Of a stretch of DNA of 46,867 nucleotides, positions 26,289-35,412 are shown piece after piece. Source of the DNA: Pseudonocardia sp. (GTDB lineage Bacteria > Actinomycetota > Actinomycetes > Mycobacteriales > Pseudonocardiaceae). Below the pieces are notes generated by a model. That model ran no database searches. It saw only the letters and a list, made by a program, of their open reading frames with translations, and had not been told where the DNA came from. Where the stretch lies: the NCBI RefSeq assembly GCF_025965585.1, contig NZ_JAOPWR010000073.1, positions 1-46,867 on the forward strand, in the 5' to 3' direction. Each line of letters starts with the position of its first letter. The stretch's first letter is position 1. Both the position numbers and the translations under genes were made by a program.

Positions 26289-27245
26289 CTAGTGGGTGGG
26301 GCTCGTGACCGGCGCGGGCACGAAATCGGGGGCGACCTGGGCGGCGAGGTCGGTACCGACGGCCCGGTTGCCCCAGGCCTCGGCGTTGCGGAGGTGGAAG
26401 GCGACGGTGCCCCGGTGGTAGGCGGCCCAGTCCCGCTCGCGGGCGTCGAGGGCGGCGAGCACCGAGTCGAACGCGGCGACGTTGGCCGGCTCCAGGTCCG
26501 TCACGCGCGCGACCGCACCGCGCTCGGCGGCCCGCACCCACGCCGACTGCCCGACGCACCCGACCAGTGCGTCACCCACCTGCTCGTGCAGCCAGGCCGC
26601 GTCGGCGTCGTCGGCGATCTTGTTGCCCAGCACCCGCAGCGCGACGCCGTGCCCGTCGGCGTGCTCGGCGTACTGCCGGAACACCCCGACGCCGCGCCGG
26701 GTCGGCTCGCTGACCAGCACCGTCAGGTCGAAGCGCGTGAACAGCCCGGACGCGAACGCGTCGGCACCCGCCGTCATGTCGACGACGACGTACTCCCCGG
26801 GGCCGTCGAGGAGGTGGTTGAGGTAGAGCTCCACCGCGCCGGTCTTGGAGTGGTAGCAGGAGACGCCGATGTCGGCCTCGTCGAACTCGCCGGTGACGAG
26901 GTAGCGCACGCCGTCCGGGGAGGTGGCCGCGTAGCGGGTGAGCAGCTCGCCGGACGGGTCGAGGTCCAGCATCCGCGAGCCCGGGCCCGGCGGCGTCGTC
27001 TTGATCATCTGATCGGCCGAGGCGATCAGCGGGTTGGCGCCGCGCAGGTGGTCCTTGAGCCACGGCAGGTCGGTGCCGAGCGCGCGCGGAGCCCGGCCGT
27101 CGTGCCCGAGCGCCTGCCCGAGGTGTTGGTTGATGTCGGCGTCGATCGCGAGGACGGGCCGGCCCAGCGCGGCCAGGTACCGCGCGAACACCGCCGCCGA
27201 CGTCGTCTTGCCACTGCCGCCCTTGCCGACGAACGCGATGCGCAC
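26289..27245 (-). CDS. CooC/MinD-like P-loop ATPase
   Basis: 318 residues of the SIMIBI ATPase class. The deviant Walker A MRIAFVGKGGSGKTTSAAVFARYL is at the extreme N-terminus, DADINQHLGQALG follows, a switch Asp lies in YVVVDMTAGADAFASG, and VLGNKIADDAD serves as base-recognition region. CooC relatives insert metals; MinD/ParA relatives position complexes. SCO5388 of Streptomyces is a homologue and is also paired with the SCO5389-type gene. A nickel-insertion role is possible, as a C-x-C motif is not evident, but unproven. The promoter region upstream contains an AACCTC/GAGGTT dyad. Confidence 0.85.
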   Translation of the reverse strand: MRIAFVGKGGSGKTTSAAVFARYLAALGRPVLAIDADINQHLGQALGHDGRAPRALGTDLPWLKDHLRGANPLIASADQMIKTTPPGPGSRMLDLDPSGELLTRYAATSPDGVRYLVTGEFDEADIGVSCYHSKTGAVELYLNHLLDGPGEYVVVDMTAGADAFASGLFTRFDLTVLVSEPTRRGVGVFRQYAEHADGHGVALRVLGNKIADDADAAWLHEQVGDALVGCVGQSAWVRAAERGAVARVTDLEPANVAAFDSVLAALDARERDWAAYHRGTVAFHLRNAEAWGNRAVGTDLAAQVAPDFVPAPVTSPTH

Positions 27246-27262
27246 CCGGCCTCCCCTCGTTC

Positions 27263-27281
27263 AACCTCAGTATTGGAGGTT
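27263..27281 (-). promoter_or_regulatory. AACCTC-N7-GAGGTT dyad in the ATPase promoter
   Basis: AACCTC (27263-27268) and GAGGTT (27276-27281) flank seven bases, extended by imperfect A/T pairs on both sides, in an unusually AT-rich stretch (27262-27305). A GTGACA hexamer on the minus strand (27300-27295 region) and AT-rich -10 candidates suggest a regulated promoter. The shape resembles MerR-family sites, but no merR gene is nearby. Confidence 0.4.
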
Positions 27282-27326
27282 AAACGATAACCGTTGTCAC
27301 TATCGGGTGATGGTGTCGGGGTGCGC

Positions 27327-27370
27327 AAAAAGCCGCCACACCGGGCCCTCGCGGGTAGGTGGGGCGGCCT
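27327..27370 (-). terminator. rho-independent terminator of the oxidoreductase operon
   Basis: On the minus strand GCCGCC (27368-27363) pairs with GGCGGC (27337-27332), continued by CCAC/GTGG-type pairing, and is followed by TTTTT (27331-27327). This is the only canonical T-run terminator noticed in the window. It lies about 190 bases beyond the stop of the indolepyruvate-oxidoreductase-like gene. Confidence 0.7.
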
Positions 27371-27557
27371 GAGCGTGGGGTTGGTCGGGTCGGACATCAC
27401 ATGACGTCGGCTGCCGAGTCGCAGCGGTGCCCGGTCGCGGAGGCGGTCATAGTGGGCGCGGGCCCCCGGGGGGTCACGCCGAGCACCCGGGCGCCGAGGA
27501 TCTCACCGAGGCCGGGCTGCTCCGGTGGATCCCCGCGTCCGGGTGCCGGCGGGACCG

Positions 27558-30500
27558 TCAGGCGACGCCGAGCTCGGCCAGCCGCGCGCGGTAGCGCTCG
27601 ACGTTGGCCAGCTTGACGTCCTCGTAGCCGCGCACCATGTCGGCCGCCTCGGCCGCGGCCGTGGCGGTGGCGTACGAGTCCGCCGTCAGCCCACTCGCCA
27701 GCCGCAGCACCATGGCCCGGTACTCGTCGCGGAGCTGCCGCTCCAGGCGCCGGATCTCGGTGCGGCCGAAGGGGTCGAGCGGGGTGCCGCGCAGCGCCTT
27801 GCCGCGGGCGAGGGTCTGGAGCACGGGCTTGGCCCACGGCCCCAGCGCGATCTTCTTGTCGCGGCCGATGGCCTTGAGCATCGGCGGATGCAGGCGGTAG
27901 CGCTGCTTGACCCCGCCCGGGACCTCCGCGGCCAGGGTGGCCTCGAACGCCGGGTCGGTCAGCAGCCGCGCCACCTCGTACTCGTCCTTGTACGCGGTGA
28001 GCTTGTACAGCCCGCGGGCGACGGCCTCGCTGAACGTGGCGTCCTGGCCGAGCCTGCGCTCGGCCCGCCAGACGGCGAGCACGTCGTCGACGTAGCGCCG
28101 CGCGGTGCGCTCGCTCTGGAAGCCGACGAGCTGGGCGGCGCGGATCTCCACCAGGCGGCGGGTCTCGCCGTCGAGCTCCCGCAGCGAGATCGACGCCGGG
28201 AGCGGTGCGGGCGGAACCGCCGCCGTGGACGACGCCGTGGCGGCGGCGAAAGCGGCCGGGTCGGCGACGGCCACACGGCCCCACCGGAACGCGGCGGTGT
28301 TGACGGCCACGGCCACGCCGTTGAGCTCGATGGCCCACTCGATGGCCTCGGCCGATAGCGGCAACGCCCCGGACTGGTACGCGGCCCCCACAACCAGCAG
28401 GTTGGCCGGCATCGCGTCGCCGAACAGGGCGTTGGCCGCCGCCTGCGCGTCGAGGGTCACGACGTCGCGGGTGACGCTGCGGATGCGCCCCACCAGCGCC
28501 GGCACGTCCGGCCTGGCGGCCGCGACGTCGCGGACCATCGCGCCCGTCGGCACCGGGCTCGTCGAGACGACGCCGAAGGTGTGCTCCGGGTCGGCGTAGG
28601 CGAGGTTCTTGGTGTCGGCGCCGACCAGAGCGTCGAACGCGAGGTAGCAGCCCACGGTGCCGACGCCGACGCGGTTGGCCGGGCCGAGCGTGGCGGCGTC
28701 GGCGGCGATGCGCAGGTGCGAGGTGACGGGACCGGCCTTCTGCGAGAGGCCGGTCTGGTCGACGCCGTGCACGGCCAGCCCGTCGCGGACGGCGGCCGAG
28801 CCGAGCACCTGGTTGACCGTGACGATGCCGGTGCCGCCGATGCCCGCGAGGAACACGTCACCCGTGGCCGGACGGGCCACGTCCGGGACCGGCGGGGGTT
28901 CGCAGCGGTCCGGCCGGGACGTCGACGACGAGCCCGCGCCGATACCCGCTCCGCCTACGCTCCGCTCGGGAGGCAGCTCCACCGTCACGAACGACGGGCA
29001 GTCGCCCGCGAGGCAGGAGTAGTCGGTGTTGCAGGAGGTCTGGTCGATGCGGGTCTTGCGGCCGAACTCGGTGTCGGTGGGCTGCACCGACAGGCAGTTG
29101 CTCTTGACGCCGCAGTCACCGCAGCCCTCGCAGACCGCCTCGTTGATGATCACTCGGGTGGGCCGGATCGCGAGCGTGCCGCGCTTGCGCAGCCGCCGCG
29201 ACTCCGCGGCGCAGCGCTGGTCGTACACCAGCACCGACACACCCTCGACCGACGCGAGCACCTTCTGCGCCTCGTCGAAGCGGTCGCGGTGCCACAGGTC
29301 GACGCCCACGGGCAGGGACGGCAGCGCGCGGTAGCGCTCCGGCTCGTCGGCGCACACGATGATCTTCGAGACACCCTCGGCGAGGAGCTTCGCCGTCAGC
29401 TGCGGCACCTCGAGCCCGCCGGACGCGTCCTGCCCGCCGGTCATGGCGACGGCGCGGTTGTAGAGCAGCTTGTAGGTGATCGACACCCCGGCCGCGATGC
29501 ACGCCTGCACCGCGAGCTGGCCGGAGTGGGCGAACGTGCCGTCACCCATGTTCTGGAACATGTGCTCGGCACGGGTGAACGGCGCTTGTCCGATCCACTG
29601 CGCGCCCTCGCCGCCCATCTGCGTGAGGGAGCTGACCTCGCTCTCGGGGCGGTGGGTCAGCGCGACCATGGCGTGGCAGCCGATGCCCCCTCCCGCTACC
29701 GCGCCCTCGGGGACGATCGTCGAGCGGTTGTGCGGGCAGCCGGAGCAGAAGTACGGCGTGCGGTTGACGGGCAGCAGCTCGAGCTTCGGGGGGTCGCGGC
29801 GCACGGGCGTCAGATCGACGCGGTCCCCCAGCACCCGGCGCAGCGGCCCGGCCAGCGCCCCGGCGGTCAGCTCGCCCGCGACGGGCACGAGCGGCGCGCC
29901 GGACCCGTCGGTGGAGCCGATCACCGCAGGGGCGGGCGACAGGCCGTAGAGCACGTCGCGCACCGCCGTCTCGACGAACGCGCTCTTCTCCTCCACCACC
30001 AGCACGGTGTCGAGGCCCTCGGCGAAGTCCCGGAGCAGGTCGCGCTCCAGCGGGTGGATCATGCCCAGCCGCAGGAGCTTGATGCCCGCGCGGCGACAGC
30101 CGTCGTCGTCGAGCCCGAGGTCGCGCAGTGCCTGCTGCACGTCGGTGAACGCCTTGCCACCGGCGACGATGCCGAGCCACGCAGCATGACCATCCGCGTC
30201 GACCTCGACGGTGTTGATGGGGTTGGCCGCCAGGAACGCGCGCAGCATCGCCCATCGCGGCCCGTACATCTGCGCCTCGGCCTCGAGCGACGCGGGCGGG
30301 ACCAGCATGGGGATCTGCTTGTACTCCCAGGGCTTCCCGTCCCACTCGATCTCCGGCACGGTGATCTCGACGTCCCCGGCGCCGCCGTCGACGGTGTAGA
30401 TGCCGTCGGCCACGTCGGCGGTGATCTTCATGCCCACCCACATGCCCGACGCGCGCGACATCGCGACGCCGTAGCGGCCCAGGCGCACGATCTCCTCGGC

Positions 30501-31055
30501 GGAGCCCGGGTAGAGCACGGGTAGCCCGAAGCCCGCGAGCGTGCGCTCGGAGATGCACGGGATGGTGGAGGACTTGCAGCTCGGGTCGTCGCCCGCGAGC
30601 ACGATGACCCCACCCTTCGGGTGGGCACCGCACATGTTGCCGTGGCGCAGCGGGTCGCCCGCGCGGTCGACGCCGGGCGCCTTGCCGTACCAGACGCCGA
30701 CGGCGCCGTCGACGTTCCGCTCGTGGCCGGGCACCTCCACCTGGCTGCCCCACACCGACGTGGCGGCCAGCTCCTCGTTGACACCGGGCACGAGCGTGAG
30801 CCCCGCGTTCTCCTTCAGCTCGGAGGCCTTCGCGAGGGTCTGGTCGAGCCCGCCCAGCGGACTGCCCTGGTAGCCGGAGACGAACGACGCCGTGCGCAGG
30901 CCCGCGGCGGCGTCGGCCGCGTGCTGCTCCACGAGCATGCGGGCGATGGCCTGCACGCCCGTCAGCAGGACGGGGCCGGCCCCCGCTCGGTACCGGGCCG
31001 AGAGGTCGAAGTCGACCGGCTCGGTCGGCGCGGGGATCCCGGTGTCCAACGTCAT
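27558..31055 (-). CDS. indolepyruvate ferredoxin oxidoreductase-family protein (IorAB fusion)
   Basis: 1165 residues; a one-chain 2-oxoacid:ferredoxin oxidoreductase that oxidatively decarboxylates an aryl-pyruvate-like acid to an acyl-CoA. Order: PYR-like domain (about 30-230; TASFVSGYQGSPLGGLD), ThDP-binding PP domain (about 440-610; GGGIGCHAMV, NMGDGTFAHSG), a cysteine-rich part (about 640-690; CEGCGDCGVKSNC and SCNTDYSCLAGDC) for an iron-sulfur centre, the gamma/IorB domain (about 735-930; FLAGIGGTGIVTVNQVLG) and a C-terminal helical domain typical of fused bacterial forms. Length fits fused homologues of aerobic bacteria. Start ATG 31055 after a weak GGAG. It may be the last gene of a long minus-strand series from 38.4 kb. 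Substrate unknown; aromatic 2-oxo acids are likely by family. Confidence 0.93.
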   Translation of the reverse strand: MTLDTGIPAPTEPVDFDLSARYRAGAGPVLLTGVQAIARMLVEQHAADAAAGLRTASFVSGYQGSPLGGLDQTLAKASELKENAGLTLVPGVNEELAATSVWGSQVEVPGHERNVDGAVGVWYGKAPGVDRAGDPLRHGNMCGAHPKGGVIVLAGDDPSCKSSTIPCISERTLAGFGLPVLYPGSAEEIVRLGRYGVAMSRASGMWVGMKITADVADGIYTVDGGAGDVEITVPEIEWDGKPWEYKQIPMLVPPASLEAEAQMYGPRWAMLRAFLAANPINTVEVDADGHAAWLGIVAGGKAFTDVQQALRDLGLDDDGCRRAGIKLLRLGMIHPLERDLLRDFAEGLDTVLVVEEKSAFVETAVRDVLYGLSPAPAVIGSTDGSGAPLVPVAGELTAGALAGPLRRVLGDRVDLTPVRRDPPKLELLPVNRTPYFCSGCPHNRSTIVPEGAVAGGGIGCHAMVALTHRPESEVSSLTQMGGEGAQWIGQAPFTRAEHMFQNMGDGTFAHSGQLAVQACIAAGVSITYKLLYNRAVAMTGGQDASGGLEVPQLTAKLLAEGVSKIIVCADEPERYRALPSLPVGVDLWHRDRFDEAQKVLASVEGVSVLVYDQRCAAESRRLRKRGTLAIRPTRVIINEAVCEGCGDCGVKSNCLSVQPTDTEFGRKTRIDQTSCNTDYSCLAGDCPSFVTVELPPERSVGGAGIGAGSSSTSRPDRCEPPPVPDVARPATGDVFLAGIGGTGIVTVNQVLGSAAVRDGLAVHGVDQTGLSQKAGPVTSHLRIAADAATLGPANRVGVGTVGCYLAFDALVGADTKNLAYADPEHTFGVVSTSPVPTGAMVRDVAAARPDVPALVGRIRSVTRDVVTLDAQAAANALFGDAMPANLLVVGAAYQSGALPLSAEAIEWAIELNGVAVAVNTAAFRWGRVAVADPAAFAAATASSTAAVPPAPLPASISLRELDGETRRLVEIRAAQLVGFQSERTARRYVDDVLAVWRAERRLGQDATFSEAVARGLYKLTAYKDEYEVARLLTDPAFEATLAAEVPGGVKQRYRLHPPMLKAIGRDKKIALGPWAKPVLQTLARGKALRGTPLDPFGRTEIRRLERQLRDEYRAMVLRLASGLTADSYATATAAAEAADMVRGYEDVKLANVERYRARLAELGVA

Positions 31056-31347
31056 TCTCTACTCCGTTCGGGGGCGTGCGCACCGCGCGGGAACGCGCGG
31101 AGCCATCGTGCTCCGGTCGGGACGATCACCGTTTCTGCACGCTACGCGACAGGACCGGTGCCATCCGTACTCGTGTTCCGGAGATCGCCACGGCGTGGCG
31201 GGCGGCGTTCCCGGCAGAACGAGCCCGGCGGGTCGGACCGGCCGAACGCACACCGGCCGCGTTCCCGGCACCGCCGGTTGCACGGTCCCGGGCCGTCCTC
31301 GCCCTGCGCCGAGGCAGCGCGGCGCAGGGCGGCGACGTCCAGTCCCG
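31056..31347. other. intergenic region without a supported gene
   Basis: About 290 bases between two minus-strand genes. Small open frames here are Arg/Ser-rich shadows. It contains several GTTC and GAAC half-sites (for example GTTCCCGGCAGAAC with a six-base spacer near 31208) but none with the nine-base spacing seen elsewhere. A promoter for the downstream oxidoreductase gene is probably here; I cannot place it. Confidence 0.4.
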
Positions 31348-32691
31348 TCACGGCGTGCGGGCCAGCTCGCGGTAGGAGGCCGCGGTGATCCCGGGCGTGG
31401 CGGACAGGTCGAAGCGCGGGCCGGAGTCGAGCGTGTTGTGGTACACCCGGCCGCCCTTGATCACCGTGACGATCTTATCGAGGTCCTGCAGCACCGTGAT
31501 GTCGGTGAGCGGGTCGCCGTCCACCACCACGATGTCGGCGAACTTGCCCGCCTCCAGCGTGCCGACCTTGCCACCGAAGTCCACGAGCGCACCGGCGTCG
31601 CGGGTGGCGGCGGTCAGCGCCTCCCGCGGAGTGAACCCGAACAGCTCCACGAAGTTCTGCAGGTCGCGGGCGTAGGTGCCGTGCGGGGTCCAGGCCAGGC
31701 CGAAGTCGCCGCCCGGCAGCACCCGGATGCCCGCGGCCCTCATCTTCGCGACGCTGGCGATGGTCTCGACCATCTCGTCCTTGTAGCCCAGGGAGTCCAG
31801 TGCGGGCGCGGTGAAGCCGTAGGGCTCGCCGTTCTCGTAGAGCCCGACCTGCCAGTGGATGGCGGGCGTGACGAAGATGCGGTGGCGCTCGCGGCGCATG
31901 CGGTCGAGCGACTCGTCGTCGAGGTAGTTGGCGTGGCCGATCACGTCGAAGCCGGCCTTCATCGCCATCGTCACGGCGTCGGCGGAGCGCGCGTGGCAGA
32001 TCATCCGCAGGTTGCGGCGGTGGCCCTCGTCGGCCGCGGCGTCGGCCTCCTCCTGCGTGTAGGACAGCTCGCCGGGCAGGTCGGACTCGATCATGCCCTC
32101 GCCGTCGAGGTAGACCTTGACGGTGTCGGCGCCGGATTTGCGCACCGAGCGGATCACCTTGCGCACCTGCCACGGATCGTCCGCGAGCAGCGCGAGACCG
32201 TCCATGCCGAGCTTGAGGTGGTCGGGATTCCAGTCGATCATCCCGCCGGTGCCGAGCACGTCCCGGCCACAGGCGACGTAGCGCGGGCCGGGCACCCCGC
32301 CGGAGTTGATCGCATTGCGCACCGCGACGTCGACGGCGTGCAGCGAGCCGAAGCTGTGCGCGGAGGTGTAGCCGCAGCGCAGCATCGTGCGGGCGTTGCT
32401 GACCGCGAAGATCGTGGTGGCCTCGGCGGTGCAGTTCATGTCGAGGTCCTGCAGGCTGCCCGCGTTGAAGTAGGACAGGTGGCTGTGGGCCTCGGTCATC
32501 CCGGGCATCACGAAGCGGCCGCCGACGTCGATGCGCGGCACGTCCTCGTCGATGTCGGTGAACTGGTCCATCGGTCCGACGCGGCGGATCTCCTCGCCGT
32601 CGATCCAGATCGCGCCGTTGGGGATCACCTCCTCACCGGTGCCGTCGAAGATCCGGCAGTGGACGAGGAGCACGGTCTCGGCGTCGAGCAT
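31348..32691 (-). CDS. amidohydrolase-superfamily metal-dependent hydrolase
   Basis: 447 residues with the split beta-sandwich and TIM barrel of imidazolonepropionase/prolidase-like amidohydrolases. Metal ligands visible: HxH in MTEAHSHLSYF, a likely carbamylated Lys in TVKVYLDGEG, His in MICHARSAD and in VIGHANYLDD, and Asp in LPGGDFGLAW. The C-terminus restores the sandwich (LEAGKFADIVVVDGDPLTDI). It hydrolyses a C-N or C-O bond in a cyclic or amide substrate; which one is unknown. ATG 32691 has GGGAG upstream. It follows an SDR by 44 bases, so the two are probably co-transcribed. Confidence 0.9.
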   Translation of the reverse strand: MLDAETVLLVHCRIFDGTGEEVIPNGAIWIDGEEIRRVGPMDQFTDIDEDVPRIDVGGRFVMPGMTEAHSHLSYFNAGSLQDLDMNCTAEATTIFAVSNARTMLRCGYTSAHSFGSLHAVDVAVRNAINSGGVPGPRYVACGRDVLGTGGMIDWNPDHLKLGMDGLALLADDPWQVRKVIRSVRKSGADTVKVYLDGEGMIESDLPGELSYTQEEADAAADEGHRRNLRMICHARSADAVTMAMKAGFDVIGHANYLDDESLDRMRRERHRIFVTPAIHWQVGLYENGEPYGFTAPALDSLGYKDEMVETIASVAKMRAAGIRVLPGGDFGLAWTPHGTYARDLQNFVELFGFTPREALTAATRDAGALVDFGGKVGTLEAGKFADIVVVDGDPLTDITVLQDLDKIVTVIKGGRVYHNTLDSGPRFDLSATPGITAASYRELARTP

Positions 32692-32735
32692 GATCACTCC
32701 CTTGCGTGGTGGTGGACCGGGACATGCGGGGCTGG

Positions 32736-33506
32736 TCACCAGCCCCCGTAGGCGAGCCAGCCGCCGTCGATCGGCACCTGGGCTCCGGTGAGGTAGGACG
32801 CGGCGGGCGAGGCGAGGAACGCGACGAGCTCCGCCACCTCGGAGGGCTGGGCGAGCCGGCCCAGAGGGGTGCGGCGGGCGATGTCGTCGGCGGAGAAGCG
32901 GCCTGCGGCCATCGTCGCCTCGACGAACGGCGTGGCGACGTAGCCGGGGTTGACCGAGACCACGCGCACCCCGCGGTCGGCCCACTCGACGGCCAGCGAC
33001 TTCGTCATGCCGTCGAGGGCGTGCTTCGCGGTGACGTACGCGGCGCGGCCGGGCACGGCGACGGACCCGAACACCGAGGACATGTTGACGATCACCCCGC
33101 TGCGCTGCGGGAGCATCACCGTCGCCGCGGCCTGCGCGCAGCGGAACGGGCCGTCGACGTTGGTCGCGAACACCGTGCGCCACTCGTCGGGCGTGATCTC
33201 CTCGGCGGGCCGCACGAGCGGGAGACCCGCGTTGTTGACGAGCACGTCGAGCCGGCCGAACGCATCGAGCGCGGCGTCGACCAGCAGGCGGCCCGCGTCC
33301 GGGGCGGCGACGTCCGCGGCCACGCCGACGGCCCGGTGCCCTGCTGCCACGAGCTCATCGGCAGCCTCCTTCGCCCGGCCGTCGTCGCGGGAGTTCACGA
33401 CGACCGCGGCGCCGCCGGCGGCCAGCCGGGCCGCGACGGCCCTGCCGATACCGGAGCTGGAGCCGGTCACGATCGCCACGAGGCCGCCGAGGTCGGTGCT
33501 GGTCAT
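32736..33506 (-). CDS. SDR-family NAD(P)-dependent oxidoreductase
   Basis: 256 residues, classical SDR: cofactor loop TGSSSGIGRAVAARL, NNAGLP, catalytic Ser in VNMSSVFGS and YVTAK (Tyr and Lys intact), PG motif VNPGYVATPF, and C-terminal GAQVPIDGGW. Oxidises or reduces a hydroxyl/keto substrate. ATG 33506 has a strong GGAGGGAGG site. It precedes the amidohydrolase and follows the LysR gene by 70 bases on the same strand. Contrast the SDR at 15204, whose active site is incomplete. Confidence 0.93.
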   Translation of the reverse strand: MTSTDLGGLVAIVTGSSSGIGRAVAARLAAGGAAVVVNSRDDGRAKEAADELVAAGHRAVGVAADVAAPDAGRLLVDAALDAFGRLDVLVNNAGLPLVRPAEEITPDEWRTVFATNVDGPFRCAQAAATVMLPQRSGVIVNMSSVFGSVAVPGRAAYVTAKHALDGMTKSLAVEWADRGVRVVSVNPGYVATPFVEATMAAGRFSADDIARRTPLGRLAQPSEVAELVAFLASPAASYLTGAQVPIDGGWLAYGGW

Positions 33507-33576
33507 GGCCGCCTCCCTCCGTGGATGTGGTCCGGCTCACGCGGTCCCCCCAGCATCGACAGGCCACGGGCAGGGG

Positions 33577-34536
33577 TCAATCGCATGTCCTCGGGCTTGG
33601 CCATCCGGAATCCGGATGCTCGTCGGATCTCAGGTCCGTCGCCGTCGGGGGGACGGGGGTGGCGAGCACGGTCCGCAGGAGAGCCCTTGCCGCCGGGGAA
33701 CCCGCCAGCGCCGGCGTCCAGTACACGGCCACCTCCCGCTGCATCGGCGGCCCGACCGGCAGCACGACGACGCCCTCGGTGCGGACGCTCTCCATCGCGA
33801 GCCGGTTGGTGAACCCGATCGCGAGACCGCTGCGCACCAGCCCGACGAGGATCTGCGGCTGGTCGGAGAGGAACCGGATGCGAGGCTCCACACCCGTGCG
33901 GGCGAGCAGCCGGAAGGCCTCGGTGTCGAGGCGCAGGTTGTGACCGGAGACGACGAGCTGCTCGTCGAGCAGCTCCCCCAGGTCCACCGACTCCGCGCCC
34001 GCGAGCGGGTGCCCCTCGGGAACCACCACGCACATGGGCTCCCGCCACAGGATCGCGTGCTCCAGCGGCTGGGTGCTCCGCGGCGGCGGCAGGGTCGGGC
34101 GCACGGCGAGCAGGGCGGGCCCGCTGTCCAGCGCGAGGTCGATGCCGTGCACGGCCTGCTCGACCAGCTCCACCCGGATGCCCGGGAAGTCACGGGCGAA
34201 GCGCGCCAGCACGTCCGGCACGAACGCCGCACCGGCGCTCGGATAGGTCGCCAGCGCGACGTCGCCCCGGATGAGCCCCTGCACCGACGCCATCGCGGCG
34301 CGACCGGCGTCCAGCTCGTCGACCATCGCGCGGGCGTGCGGGACGAACGCCTCCCCCGTCGACGTCAGCCGGGCGGGCCGCTGGTCCCGGTCGAACAGCT
34401 GTGTGCCCAGTTCGCGTTCGAGCGAGGCGATGTAGCTGCTCACGCGGCCCTGCGAGCGGTAGAGGTGCACGGCCGCGGCGGTGAACCCGCCGCGGTCGAC
34501 CACCGCGAGGAACGCCTGGATCCACTCCAGCTGCAC
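33577..34536 (-). CDS. LysR-family transcriptional regulator
   Basis: 319 residues from GTG 34536. N-terminal HTH (QLEWIQAFLAVVDRGGFTAAAVHLYRSQGRVSSYIASLERELG) and a type 2 periplasmic-binding-like effector domain (DVALATYPSAGAAFVPDVL, MCVVVPEGHPLAG, GVVVLPVGP). LysR proteins usually activate a neighbouring operon in response to a pathway intermediate. Unusually it is not divergent from a target: it sits nine bases behind an iclR gene and ahead of the SDR-amidohydrolase genes on the same strand. Target and effector unknown. Confidence 0.92.
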   Translation of the reverse strand: MQLEWIQAFLAVVDRGGFTAAAVHLYRSQGRVSSYIASLERELGTQLFDRDQRPARLTSTGEAFVPHARAMVDELDAGRAAMASVQGLIRGDVALATYPSAGAAFVPDVLARFARDFPGIRVELVEQAVHGIDLALDSGPALLAVRPTLPPPRSTQPLEHAILWREPMCVVVPEGHPLAGAESVDLGELLDEQLVVSGHNLRLDTEAFRLLARTGVEPRIRFLSDQPQILVGLVRSGLAIGFTNRLAMESVRTEGVVVLPVGPPMQREVAVYWTPALAGSPAARALLRTVLATPVPPTATDLRSDEHPDSGWPSPRTCD

Positions 34537-34545
34537 GGGACCCCG

Positions 34546-35391
34546 CTACTCCTGAGACCGCTCCAGCGCCGCGGAGACGGAGGCGGCCGCCCGGCGGACG
34601 CTCTGCACGACCGCGATCTTGCGCGCCCCCAGCACGCGTGAGGTCCCGCCGACCACGGAGATCGCCGCGACCGCGACCGTGCGGTCACCGCGCTTCACCA
34701 CGATCGGCGCCGCCACCGACGACATGCCCATCGTGTGCTCTTCCCGCGAAGCCGCGTGTCCGTCGATCCGCACCTGGCGCAGCACCTGCTTGTAGCGCTG
34801 CGGGTCGACGATCGTGAACGGGGTGCGCCGCTGGAAGCCGCGCTCGAGGATCGCCCTCGCCATCGACGGGTTGTACGCCGCGATGGCCTTGGCCGCGCTG
34901 GAGCTGTGGCCCGGGCCACGCCGGTAGAGCTCGGTGTGGAACATCGTGCCGGCGCTGTTGCCCTCCAGCCGGTCGACGTAGAGCACGTCGGCGCCGACGG
35001 GCACCGCGAGCTGCGCGGTCTCCCGCAGGATCTCGCGCAGCTCGCCGAGCACGGGCAGGGCGAGCTCGCGGAGCATCAGCCGGTCGACCGCGAGCTGCCC
35101 GATCTCGAACAGCCGCAGCCCCAGCCGGTAGCGCCCGGAGCGGGACCGTTCCAGCATCCCGCTCGTGGCCAGCGCCGCCAGCATCCGGCACGCGGTGCTC
35201 TTGGCGATGCCCAGCTCGGCGGCCACACGCGTGGCGCCGAGCTCCCGTTCCTGCTCGAAGCAGCCCAGCACCGCCATGGCGATGGAGACCGACCGGAGCG
35301 GGCCGTCCTCCCGCTCCGGCACGAGCTCCGGGACCTCCGGTGCGAGGGAGGCGGGATCGAGGATCGCGGCGTCGAGATCCGTCAGCGTCAT
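34546..35391 (-). CDS. IclR-family transcriptional regulator (dioxygenase operon)
   Basis: 281 residues. A 30-residue acidic lead is followed by the winged helix (SVSIAMAVLGCFEQERELGATRVAAELGIAKSTACRMLAALATSGML) and the effector domain (VPVGADVLYVDRLEG, GPGHSSSAAKAIAAYNP, MGMSSVAAPIVV). It follows the histidine phosphatase gene by 21 bases in the same direction as the two catechol dioxygenase genes, so it may be co-transcribed with the operon it controls. One of three IclR proteins in the window. Confidence 0.92.
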   Translation of the reverse strand: MTLTDLDAAILDPASLAPEVPELVPEREDGPLRSVSIAMAVLGCFEQERELGATRVAAELGIAKSTACRMLAALATSGMLERSRSGRYRLGLRLFEIGQLAVDRLMLRELALPVLGELREILRETAQLAVPVGADVLYVDRLEGNSAGTMFHTELYRRGPGHSSSAAKAIAAYNPSMARAILERGFQRRTPFTIVDPQRYKQVLRQVRIDGHAASREEHTMGMSSVAAPIVVKRGDRTVAVAAISVVGGTSRVLGARKIAVVQSVRRAAASVSAALERSQE

Positions 35392-35412
35392 GGCATCAGC
35401 TCTCCGAGGCAG

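Noticed and set aside
27371-27557. Possible start of an FAD/NAD(P)-binding protein (AEAVIVGAGPRGV near 27440-27480)
   Set aside because: The match is a dozen residues followed by low-complexity sequence; too short to call even a pseudogene.
31056-31347. Small ORFs and GTTC/GAAC half-sites
   Set aside because: Arg/Ser-rich shadow ORFs; half-site spacings do not match the nine-base pattern.
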